Assembly (NCBI GenBank): GCA_020683205.1
Contig: CP085689.1
Coordinates: 868,001-932,000 of the forward strand
DNA: 64,000 nt
From: Lentisphaerae bacterium WC36
GTDB lineage: Bacteria > Verrucomicrobiota > Lentisphaeria > Victivallales > SZUA-371
Direction: 5' to 3'
Both the position numbers and the translations under genes were made by a program. Below the pieces are notes generated by a model. It was not told the origin of the DNA, did not search any database, and worked only from the letters and a program-made list of their open reading frames with translations. Positions 56,866 through 64,000 of the stretch are shown here, one piece after another. Position 1 is the stretch's first letter, and each line of letters begins with the position of its first letter.

Positions 56866-57843
56866 TTATCGAAAAATAATGAAGATAATTGTCAGGATAA
56901 TGACTAATGCGAGAGTTGAGCTTAAAATTAACTGAATACATTTTTTTATAGTACTAGTTTGTAATTCATTTTTTGCAATGCCCCAAAATGCATAATTTTT
57001 TACTTCATCTTGATAAGCAGTAGGTCCTCCTAATAGAATACCCAAGGCGCCAGCAAATGATGCCATCGCATAACAGGAGTTTAAACTTGGATGTTTGTCA
57101 CCATCTTTGTAGCCATATTTAAGAGCATTTTTGTAATCTAATTTTACAATAAAAGCGCCAATGGCAATAATTATTGGGGTAATTCGTGCGGGAATAAAAT
57201 GCAATATATCATCAAATTTTGCAGCAAAAAAGCCAAACTTTAAATACCGCTCATTTTTGTAGCCAATCATTGCGTCAAAAGTATTAATCACTCTCAAGGT
57301 AATCATTAATGAAGTAGCCAATTTAATTCCACCAAAATAATAGCCTAGCATAAACCAAAAAATTGGTGATACAATGCTATCAATAAAATTTTCGCTTAAA
57401 CTTTCAATTGTTGCTCTAATAATATCTTTAGCTTTCATCTGTTCAGTTGTGCGACTAATTAACATACTAACAGCTCTTTTAGCCCCAGAAATATTGTCTT
57501 TACGCAATTCTTCATTCACTTTATTGCCATGTTCAATCAAGCTACGAATTGCTAAACATGACCAGCCAATAAAAATTGTGTAAAGGTAAGTTAAATTTTT
57601 ATGTAGAATGGTAATTAATAAAATGTTTGAAAATAAAATAATTGTTAAAACAATTAAGACACAACAAATTCCTGCGATATATTCATTAGCGAATCTGCGA
57701 CGGCAAAAACTTTCACTTTTACTAATTAATTTGCCCAAAATGGAAATTGGATGAAATTTACTGTGGGGATCGCCAATCAAAAAATCACAACCGATTATCA
57801 TGGTAATCAAAGTTAATAAATCAAAACTGTTCTCAATGTTCAT
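56866..57843 (-). CDS. cbiB: Adenosylcobinamide-phosphate synthase (CbiB/CobD)
   Basis: An inner-membrane enzyme that attaches aminopropanol phosphate (or the free amino alcohol) to adenosylcobyric acid. The 325 residues show the usual opening GCDFLIGDPHSKFHPISILG, a RAVSMLISR region, SENFIDSIVSPIFW and FGFFAAKFDDILHFIPAR, with helices between. It abuts the cobD-cobQ fusion (its ATG directly follows that stop codon), so it is translated from the same mRNA as the enzymes making both of its substrates. Confidence 0.96.
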   Translation of the reverse strand: MNIENSFDLLTLITMIIGCDFLIGDPHSKFHPISILGKLISKSESFCRRRFANEYIAGICCVLIVLTIILFSNILLITILHKNLTYLYTIFIGWSCLAIRSLIEHGNKVNEELRKDNISGAKRAVSMLISRTTEQMKAKDIIRATIESLSENFIDSIVSPIFWFMLGYYFGGIKLATSLMITLRVINTFDAMIGYKNERYLKFGFFAAKFDDILHFIPARITPIIIAIGAFIVKLDYKNALKYGYKDGDKHPSLNSCYAMASFAGALGILLGGPTAYQDEVKNYAFWGIAKNELQTSTIKKCIQLILSSTLALVIILTIIFIIFR

Positions 57844-60489
57844 TTATATACCCAACAATTTATAGATTTCAGTCATGTTAACATTACTTCTAACATGATC
57901 TGCTAATTTATCTAGTTCTTGATCAATATTGTAAAAATTATGGTTATGGTCAATTTTTTTTAACCCTAAATCTTCACGAATAATATTAAAAAATAACCTC
58001 CTAAAGTTATCATCGTCAAAAACTCCATGCAAATAAGTAGTCCAAACCTTATCTTTAGCGAATCCTATCGCTTGAGAATTTTGAGGATTGTACATAGTAA
58101 TTAACTCTTTTTGTTGGCATTTCGTCAAACCATGATGAATTTCATAACCTGCAATTTTTGCCTTATTAAGCATTGAGTTGTGCCAACTTTTTTCACATAA
58201 AGTTGCTATGGTTTGGTGAAGAGTTTTTTCTTGCTCCATCGTTGTTGATATTGGTAGTAAATTGAGTCCTGTAGCATAATTATCATTTGATTCAATGCAT
58301 AGAGAATCACTAATTTCTTGACCGCAAATTTGTAGCCCGCCACAAATGCCAATCACCCAACCTTTTTTGTTCACTGCGTGGTCTATTATTAATTTATCTA
58401 AATTATTGTCTGTTAAAAATTTAAGGTCAGATAATACATTTTTACTGCCTGGAATTATTACCACATCTGGACTGCCAAACTCATGACTATTAGCAACTTT
58501 TCTAACAATTAAATCTTCTTCAATTTCTAATGGTGCAATGTCAGTGAAATTTGAAATATGTTTCAAGGCAATGACTGCTACATCAATTTTTTTAGTATGT
58601 GAGTTTTGTAGTTGATTTGCACCGTCATTCAGATAAAATGACACTGAGTCCTCTTCTGGTAAACGAATATTATTGTACGTTGGAATTACTCCTAGACATG
58701 GTTTATTGGTAAATTTTTGTAAATATTGGTGAGCATCGTCTAATAATGACGCATCGCCACGAAATTTATTAACAATAAATCCTTTTAGAAGTTCACGTTC
58801 AAAACTATTAAATGTTGCATATGTGCCAATAAATGAAGCATAAACTCCACCACGATCGATATCGCCCACTAACAAAACATTGCTATTTGCGTAGCTTGCC
58901 ATGTTCATATTAACAATGTCATTTTTCTTTAAATTAACTTCACCAGGACTTCCAGCTCCTTCTAAAATAACACAATCATAGTCATCCGCCAATGAATCAT
59001 ATGCTTCGCAAACTTGAGAAAATAGTTGTTTTTTTCTTGAATAATAATCTTTAGCTCGTAGCGTTTCGGTCGCTTTGCCCATCACAATAACTTGTGAACC
59101 TAAATCATTTGTTGGTTTTAATAATATAGGGTTCATGCGTACTTCTGGTGGAGTTTTCGCCGCCATAGCTTGCAGTGCCTGAGCTCGACCAATTTCTTTA
59201 TCGTCAGATGTAACAAATGAATTCAAAGCCATGTTTTGAGCTTTAAATGGAGCAACTTTAATGCCATCTTGAGCTAATATTCGACACATTGCACTTGTTA
59301 AAATACTTTTGCCAGCATTTGAACACGTTCCTTGAAACATCAATGATGACTTTTTCTTTATTATATTTTTTTTCTTAAAACCGAAAAATTTTTCAAATGC
59401 GGTTATTAATTTTTCATTATCATGATGACTTTTGACTGCAATTCGAAAATAATGGTTATCTAAGCCATGAAAATTTTCACAATTTCTAATTAGAATTTTC
59501 TCGTTTTCTATTAGATATTTTTGTAAATTTTTAATACTTTTAGTATATCTTATTAATAAATAATTAGCTGCGCTATCAAAAATTTGTAGTTGTTGAAACT
59601 TTGCCAACTCTTGTTTTAAAAAATTTCGTTCAATTTTTGTATTTTTTTTAGTTTCTATCAAATAATTTTTTAGGTCACTTTTAAAAATATGCAACATGAC
59701 ATTGATTGCGAAACTGTTAACGCTCCAAGCTGGTGTTAATGCCGAAATTTTATCAATAATTTGTTGATTTGAGGAAAATGCAAAACCAACTCGTACTCCA
59801 GCAATGGCAAAAATTTTGGTCATCGATTTGATAATTAAAATATTTTGTTGTTCAGCTAAATCTTTATCATTTAAAAAACTATTGTTTGACGCCATTTCAT
59901 AAAAATCGATAAATGATTCATCAATGATAAAAAATGCCATCTGGTGTTTAGAAATCAATTTTTTTAGCTCGCTTTTTGCTGTCAATTGTCCGGCTGGAGT
60001 TGATGGATTTGAAATAATTACTAAATCATTTTCACAAATTATTTGGGTTAACTTTGAAAAATCAATTTGAAAATTATCTGAAGCATTGGTTAAAAAATTG
60101 ATGGTTTCTATTTCGGCAAAATCGCTAAATAATTCAAAAGCCAACTCATATTCACTGAAACATGGATTGACAATAATTACGCGCTTAATATTATTGTGCA
60201 CAAAAACTTGAGGCAATAAATGAATTAATTGGTTTGCGCCATTTCCAATACAACATTTTATATTTTTTTTTAGCTTATAGAAATTTTGTGCTTTCTTAAC
60301 TACACTTTGAGCATTAATTTCGGGATAACTTGCAACACTATTAACGGTTGAATTTAATTGTAATTCAGAACCTTCAACCATGCCAAGTGGATTTATATTG
60401 GAGCTGAAATCACAAAATTCATGTGTTGAAATTTCAGAGGCATTTAAATTTGCGCCATGTAATTGTTGTTCTATGTTTTGTATAATCAT
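57844..60489 (-). CDS. Fused threonine-phosphate decarboxylase and cobyric acid synthase (CobD-CbiP/CobQ)
   Basis: An 881-residue two-enzyme protein. Residues 1 to about 365 are a PLP aminotransferase-fold L-threonine-O-3-phosphate decarboxylase (SSNINPLG, YPEINAQ, IISNPSTPAGQLT, and PLP Lys 225 in KSMTKIFAIAGVR). Residues about 378-881 are cobyric acid synthase: P-loop-like MFQGTCSNAGKS, MALNSFVTSDDKEIGRAQ, NPILLKPTNDLGSQV and the class I amidotransferase part with IGICGGLQICG. The two enzymes make the aminopropanol-phosphate arm and the corrin diamide that CbiB then joins. No stop or frameshift lies between them; the linker is lysine-rich. Confidence 0.95.
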   Translation of the reverse strand: MIIQNIEQQLHGANLNASEISTHEFCDFSSNINPLGMVEGSELQLNSTVNSVASYPEINAQSVVKKAQNFYKLKKNIKCCIGNGANQLIHLLPQVFVHNNIKRVIIVNPCFSEYELAFELFSDFAEIETINFLTNASDNFQIDFSKLTQIICENDLVIISNPSTPAGQLTAKSELKKLISKHQMAFFIIDESFIDFYEMASNNSFLNDKDLAEQQNILIIKSMTKIFAIAGVRVGFAFSSNQQIIDKISALTPAWSVNSFAINVMLHIFKSDLKNYLIETKKNTKIERNFLKQELAKFQQLQIFDSAANYLLIRYTKSIKNLQKYLIENEKILIRNCENFHGLDNHYFRIAVKSHHDNEKLITAFEKFFGFKKKNIIKKKSSLMFQGTCSNAGKSILTSAMCRILAQDGIKVAPFKAQNMALNSFVTSDDKEIGRAQALQAMAAKTPPEVRMNPILLKPTNDLGSQVIVMGKATETLRAKDYYSRKKQLFSQVCEAYDSLADDYDCVILEGAGSPGEVNLKKNDIVNMNMASYANSNVLLVGDIDRGGVYASFIGTYATFNSFERELLKGFIVNKFRGDASLLDDAHQYLQKFTNKPCLGVIPTYNNIRLPEEDSVSFYLNDGANQLQNSHTKKIDVAVIALKHISNFTDIAPLEIEEDLIVRKVANSHEFGSPDVVIIPGSKNVLSDLKFLTDNNLDKLIIDHAVNKKGWVIGICGGLQICGQEISDSLCIESNDNYATGLNLLPISTTMEQEKTLHQTIATLCEKSWHNSMLNKAKIAGYEIHHGLTKCQQKELITMYNPQNSQAIGFAKDKVWTTYLHGVFDDDNFRRLFFNIIREDLGLKKIDHNHNFYNIDQELDKLADHVRSNVNMTEIYKLLGI

Positions 60490-60509
60490 TTTTTATTTAA
60501 AATATTAAA

Positions 60510-61574
60510 TTATTTGTTGAGATTTATAATGAAATATAAAATTATTATTGATGCTATTAACCTTAAAAATTGTAATAACAATACTAAATATAAACCATTA
60601 AGCTGTGGAAAAATACTTAGTGCTGTTGGTAGATTTCTGCGAAATGTGCGAATCGGGTTTGTAATAATATTGCCAATAATCAGTGCCTGTAGAAAACCTA
60701 GTGCTGTGATATTGCCATTTGCCAATAATCCTGCTCCGACATTTCCTGCAGCTGTTAAACCACCTAAACGTGAAACTAAAATGGTTAAAATTTCAGGAGA
60801 AACAATTGATTGAAACATTTCTGGCATTGAGTTTGTCCATTGTTTGAAAACTCCTGCACTTGCTAAATAACTACTATAAAAATATAATGGAGTTGATACT
60901 ATTAATATTCTTTTGATTAAATTCAAGCCACGTTTATTTGCTCTTTTTAAGGTATCTTGCCAACTTAAAACTTTATTTTTTAATTTATCTTCAGTTTGTG
61001 TTAATTTTGAACTATTTGAAAAATTCTTTAGTTCTTGGCGCTTTGTTAATAAAAAATTTATTAAAATAAAAACGATTGTGAATAATAATCCAGGTCCTAA
61101 AATTGATAAATAATAGTAAACGCCCACTAATCCAGTTATTCCAATAAATGCAGGCGCAATGCGTAATGCGTGGGAAAAATATGCGGCATATGAATTACAG
61201 CATGCACATAAAAACATTTCATGACGGCTTAATGATTTTTCGCTATAGGAGCTTGAAATTAATGTGTTTGCCGCTTTACTTGAAATAAATGACGTTAAAA
61301 ATGAAATACCACTAATCGGTGAAAATCGTCCTAACTTAACAAATGTGTTGGTAAAAAATGGGAAAAATTTACTCCATGCTCTAAATTCAAATATTGCTCC
61401 AATTATAGTTGCAATATAGCCCATAATCCACAAATAAATTAATAACTTTATGGTTGAGTATAAATAGCGTTCTTTTAAATTCCAGATGCTGTATATTGTC
61501 AAAATTAAGGCAAATATAACCCATAATATTAACAATATTTTTTTTATTAACGATTGTGGCTTTTTTTTCATCAT
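60510..61574 (-). CDS. Gate-domain (nucleoside recognition) membrane protein
   Basis: A 354-residue membrane protein with about eight to ten helices containing a Gate/nucleoside-recognition repeat (GRFSPISGISFLTSFISSKA in the first half and VSRLGGLTAAGNVGAGLLAN in the second). Members are related to transporter gates; their cargo is mostly unknown. It overlaps cbiL by 4 bp (ATGA) and lies 20 bp before the cobD-cobQ fusion, so it is embedded in the cobalamin operon. A role moving cobalt, a corrinoid or a lower-ligand precursor is a reasonable inference, not shown. Confidence 0.8.
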   Translation of the reverse strand: MMKKKPQSLIKKILLILWVIFALILTIYSIWNLKERYLYSTIKLLIYLWIMGYIATIIGAIFEFRAWSKFFPFFTNTFVKLGRFSPISGISFLTSFISSKAANTLISSSYSEKSLSRHEMFLCACCNSYAAYFSHALRIAPAFIGITGLVGVYYYLSILGPGLLFTIVFILINFLLTKRQELKNFSNSSKLTQTEDKLKNKVLSWQDTLKRANKRGLNLIKRILIVSTPLYFYSSYLASAGVFKQWTNSMPEMFQSIVSPEILTILVSRLGGLTAAGNVGAGLLANGNITALGFLQALIIGNIITNPIRTFRRNLPTALSIFPQLNGLYLVLLLQFLRLIASIIILYFIINLNK

Positions 61575-62299
61575 TTTTCACAATTTTTTTTGCGATTAAT
61601 AATTAAGGCCAAATACTCATTTTTACGTTGCGCTATTTTGCTCAAATCACTACTGATAAATTGATTTTTAAGTCCAATATTTGAACCATATGTTATTTCA
61701 TATTGATCTGTTAAATTTTCTTTTTTAAGCTGATCAACAATGCGTTGGCGGCTTTTAAAGGTTTTTAGAAAAACAACAGTGTCCAATTGTTTTAGTAAAT
61801 CACTATCAATTTCTCCGTCAGCAATATATTCAGGACAAATCGCTAATTTTTCAGTATCTTTAACCAAAACCTTATTTTGTTCAGCAGCCACTGCGCTCCA
61901 TGAATTAACGCCTGGGACAGTTTGAATCAATAACTTTTTATTATAGTAGTTTTTTAATTCTTCAAGAATATAACCATATGTACTGTAGGTTAGTGGGTCA
62001 CCAATTGTCGCAAAAACGCAATTTTTTCCTGCATCTAGATAATCTTTAATCAGGTTTGCATTATTGGCAATTTGTTTGTAGCGAGTATTGTTTTTCATTG
62101 TGAAAGTTAATTGAACTTTTTCACCTCTAACACCTGGTAAACTGTTGATAATGTTTCCAGACACGCTACGTGAACTTTGTTTTGAGACCACATAAAAAAT
62201 AACATCGCACTCTTGGAGTATTTTTACTGCTTTGAGTGTGATTAATTCTGGATCTCCTGGACCTAAACCTATTCCATAAAAATTGCCTAACTTGCTCAT
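61571..62299 (-). CDS. cbiL: Precorrin-2/cobalt-factor II C20-methyltransferase
   Basis: A SAM-dependent methyltransferase of the tetrapyrrole methylase fold, 242 residues. It shows FYGIGLGPGDPELITLKAV (SAM loop), CDVIFYV, FATIGDPLTYSTYGY and a VPGVNSWSAVAA loop that suits C20 specificity. With an exported CbiK-type chelatase just upstream, the anaerobic (early cobalt) pathway and cobalt-factor II as substrate are likely. It is 36 bp from cbiK and 4-bp overlapped with the Gate-domain gene. Confidence 0.93.
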   Translation of the reverse strand: MSKLGNFYGIGLGPGDPELITLKAVKILQECDVIFYVVSKQSSRSVSGNIINSLPGVRGEKVQLTFTMKNNTRYKQIANNANLIKDYLDAGKNCVFATIGDPLTYSTYGYILEELKNYYNKKLLIQTVPGVNSWSAVAAEQNKVLVKDTEKLAICPEYIADGEIDSDLLKQLDTVVFLKTFKSRQRIVDQLKKENLTDQYEITYGSNIGLKNQFISSDLSKIAQRKNEYLALIINRKKNCEK

Positions 62300-62335
62300 G
62301 ATTATTTTCTTATTTAATTAATTTACTTTAATAAT

Positions 62336-63241
62336 TTATTTTAATTTTAGAGGTTGAGCCGCTTTAATATGTTCAGCAAAAATATCAACAATATTATCGT
62401 ATTCACCTAGACCTTTAAGAATTGGATGTGAAATAATTTTTTTTGCTTCTAATAAATTTTGTAGCGACCCTGCTTCTTCACCAACTACATCCTCTTTGAC
62501 GTGCACTCCGCATGTTAATAATAGCGGCACTAAATATGTTGATTTTATATTTTGTATTTTTGCTTTATTTACAGTTTCTTCAAAACCTTGAATACCTTCC
62601 ACTAAGGTCACAAAGTAGTTACTGTTGATCTTTTGCAAATAATTCTCTAATGCAATAAATGTCATATCGCCGATACCGTGATGATTACCGTGACCAATAA
62701 AAATTACTGAACTATCTTTTTTAATGTTTGCTTGTTTTAAATTTTCTAACATTGCAGTTGAAAAAAGTTGTAAATCGTTTTTACTAACTAATAATGGTAA
62801 TCCTACATTGATGATAAAATCACTATTTTTTGATTTGAAAATTGCTAATTCGTTGAGCATTTCATTGTATTCAGCGCCATTTGTAACATGTAATGATTGA
62901 GCTGTAATTTTCTTATAGCCAGCATTATTAATTACTTCTAGTGCTTCAGTAATCGAATATTTTCTGATGTTTTGCTTTGCATATTTTTCTCTAATAAATT
63001 TCGATGTGTAAGCCCAATACAATTGATGGTTTGGGAATTGTTTTTTTATATTTTGTTCGATATTATCGTATGCTTTTTTTGCATTGCTTTTTTCTGAAGA
63101 TCCAAATGCTATTAACAGAATTGCTTCTTTATTGCTTAAATTATTAGTTGTTTGTGCTTGAATGAATGTACTTAAACTAAAAAATGACATTAACAATAGT
63201 GTTGTTTTGCTCTTTAATAAGGAGCGTAAAAATTTTTTCAT
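62336..63241 (-). CDS. cbiK: Sirohydrochlorin cobaltochelatase with export signal (CbiK-type)
   Basis: Inserts Co2+ into sirohydrochlorin, the first dedicated step of anaerobic cobalamin synthesis. I start at the ATG at 63241 (AGGA 6 nt upstream; an in-frame upstream codon at 63280 lacks support), giving 301 residues with a hydrophobic signal segment (about 8-29). The chelatase part has ILLIAFGSSEK at its start, the metal-binding His in SLHVTNGAEYNEM, a GHGNHHG loop and PLLLTCGVHVKEDVVGE. Exported CbiK forms are known from Desulfovibrio; here it is the first gene after the riboswitch. Confidence 0.92.
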   Translation of the reverse strand: MKKFLRSLLKSKTTLLLMSFFSLSTFIQAQTTNNLSNKEAILLIAFGSSEKSNAKKAYDNIEQNIKKQFPNHQLYWAYTSKFIREKYAKQNIRKYSITEALEVINNAGYKKITAQSLHVTNGAEYNEMLNELAIFKSKNSDFIINVGLPLLVSKNDLQLFSTAMLENLKQANIKKDSSVIFIGHGNHHGIGDMTFIALENYLQKINSNYFVTLVEGIQGFEETVNKAKIQNIKSTYLVPLLLTCGVHVKEDVVGEEAGSLQNLLEAKKIISHPILKGLGEYDNIVDIFAEHIKAAQPLKLK

Positions 63242-63293
63242 GATTATCCTAATGTTTACCTTGGTTAGCGTGCTTCGCACTATTTCAAAGAGA

Positions 63294-63317
63294 TGTTAAG
63301 TATTAAAAAGCTTAACA
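63294..63317 (-). other. Hairpin after riboswitch (possible expression platform)
   Basis: TGTTAAG and CTTAACA (63294-63300 and 63311-63317) form a 7-bp stem just downstream of the aptamer on the minus strand. The sequence that follows (TCTCTTTG) is only partly T-rich, so it could be a weak terminator or an antiterminator/sequestor arm of the riboswitch. Confidence 0.45.
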
Positions 63318-63425
63318 GCTAATAACTGAGTATCTGACTATGGTTTTCAATTAATTACAGTAAATTCAAAACTTTTACAGTTGCGGCACAGTCTCTGGAT
63401 TTAACAGAAGTTCCTCACATTTAAT
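63316..63425 (-). promoter_or_regulatory. Cobalamin riboswitch
   Basis: On the minus strand the leader of cbiK carries the B12-box core: GGAA, then AAATCC, then CTGTGCCGCAACTGTAA (plus-strand complement around 63374-63415), followed about 50 nt later by AGTCAGATACTC (63329-63340). These are the conserved landmarks of class I/II cobalamin riboswitches. It should repress the cbiK-cbiL-Gate-cobDQ-cbiB operon when adenosylcobalamin is abundant. Boundaries are approximate. Confidence 0.9.
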
Positions 63426-63529
63426 TAGCAATATACATATAGTAGTGATATTTTAAAAAAGCAAATTGCAATTGAATATAATAATGAAACTTTTACATAT
63501 AAAATTGAGATTAGGAACTTAAAATTAAA

Positions 63530-64000
63530 ATGTTTGAAAAAATATCTTGGAATAAAACGGGACTAGAAATTGAAAAAGAAAGTTTTGAATGCATTGATAA
63601 AATTGCAGATAAAACAAATTTTTCTCCTGAACAATGGCACGTTGTGCGACGCTTAATACATACAACTGCAGACTTTTCAATCGCTGATAATGTTGAATTT
63701 AGCAATGATCCGATTAATAATGGTTTAAAAGCTTTATTTCAAGGAGCAACAATTATAACCGATTCTAATATGATTAAGGCTGGGCTTTCAGTTGTAAAGT
63801 TAAAAAATTTTAATAGAAAATATGAAAGAGAGGCGATTAAATGTTTTATTGCTGACGAAGATATTGTAAAAATTGCTCAAGAAAAAAATATTACGCGTGC
63901 ATTAGCTTCGGTTGAAAAAGCAAAAAATATTTTAGATGGCGCAATTTTTTTATGTGGTAATGCTCCGTTAGCTCTAGTTGGAGTCATTAAGTTAGTAGTA
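63530..64000 (+). CDS. cbiC: Precorrin-8X/cobalt-precorrin-8 methylmutase, 3' truncated by window
   Basis: Moves the C11 methyl group to C12, giving (cobalt-)hydrogenobyrinic/cobyrinic acid. It starts at the ATG at 63530 and runs off the window end. The translated start contains RRLIHTTADFSIADNVEFSN, FQGATIITDSNMIKAGL and AIFLCGNAPLALVGVIKL, the core CbiC/CobH pattern with its catalytic His. It is divergent from cbiK, with the riboswitch leader in between, and probably begins a second block of cobalamin genes. No riboswitch is seen on its own strand. Confidence 0.93.
   Translation, partial: MFEKISWNKTGLEIEKESFECIDKIADKTNFSPEQWHVVRRLIHTTADFSIADNVEFSNDPINNGLKALFQGATIITDSNMIKAGLSVVKLKNFNRKYEREAIKCFIADEDIVKIAQEKNITRALASVEKAKNILDGAIFLCGNAPLALVGVIKLVV

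Noticed and set aside
63511-63705. Minus-strand 64-codon frame
   Set aside because: It lies antisense within the clearly recognisable precorrin-8X methylmutase gene.

Overview
The window is about 30% G+C, gene-dense bacterial DNA with a Gram-negative envelope (outer-membrane-type lipoproteins, an RND efflux pump, many signal peptides). No single gene fixes the taxon. Secreted polysaccharide-degrading enzymes (GH2, GH84, GH115, a formylglycine sulfatase), an EF-P/EpmA pair, the ablAB beta-lysine osmolyte genes, anaerobic cobalamin synthesis and acetate kinase/phosphotransacetylase together suggest an anaerobic, probably gut- or host-associated member of the PVC group (Lentisphaerae/Verrucomicrobia-like). 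That placement is an inference of moderate to low confidence.

Layout. 1-16.9 kb: end of a GH2 glycosidase, a tandem pair of small envelope paralogues, a DUF2339/DUF3999-like membrane pair, an acyltransferase, a sulfatase, two small membrane proteins, a GH115-type enzyme and a rhodanese lipoprotein. 17-22.3 kb: a minus-strand heavy-metal RND efflux operon whose adaptor carries a 39-residue His-rich tandem repeat. 22.6-26 kb: a possible clan CD (caspase/CPD-like) cysteine peptidase, a broken DUF4238-like gene, a tyrosine recombinase remnant and a tRNA-Leu(UAG), which looks like an eroded integration site. 26-32.3 kb: housekeeping genes (ferredoxin-like protein, ackA-pta, efp-epmA, M20 hydrolase). 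32.3-38 kb: tandem membrane paralogues, then two convergent paralogous TcdA/TcdB-type glycosyltransferases and a membrane protein with a TTG start. 38-44 kb: an NAD(P)H oxidoreductase, ablB-ablA for N-epsilon-acetyl-beta-lysine, and a conserved three-gene envelope cluster (RimK-like ligase, 7TM inactive transglutaminase, retropepsin-like lipoprotein). 44.7-50.8 kb: a membrane protein split by a -1 frameshift exactly at an A AAA AAG heptamer, a ferredoxin-nitroreductase and a GH84 enzyme. 51-54.5 kb: a eukaryote-like kinase in an apparent operon with a glycosyltransferase homologue that has lost its DXD motif, then a chloramphenicol-acetyltransferase-family gene. 54.5-64 kb: a Sel1/TPR protein and an anaerobic cobalamin cluster (cbiB, a cobD-cobQ fusion, a Gate-domain permease, cbiL, an exported cbiK) led by a cobalamin riboswitch, with a divergent precorrin-8X methylmutase gene running off the window.

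The most unusual content is the scattered set of effector-like genes: two intact and one degenerate TcdA/TcdB-type glycosyltransferases, a protein kinase and a putative C80/caspase-like peptidase. None has a recognisable signal peptide and no secretion machinery lies in the window. They suggest a bacterium that manipulates eukaryotic hosts or preys on or competes with neighbours, but this is inferred from fold-level motifs only.
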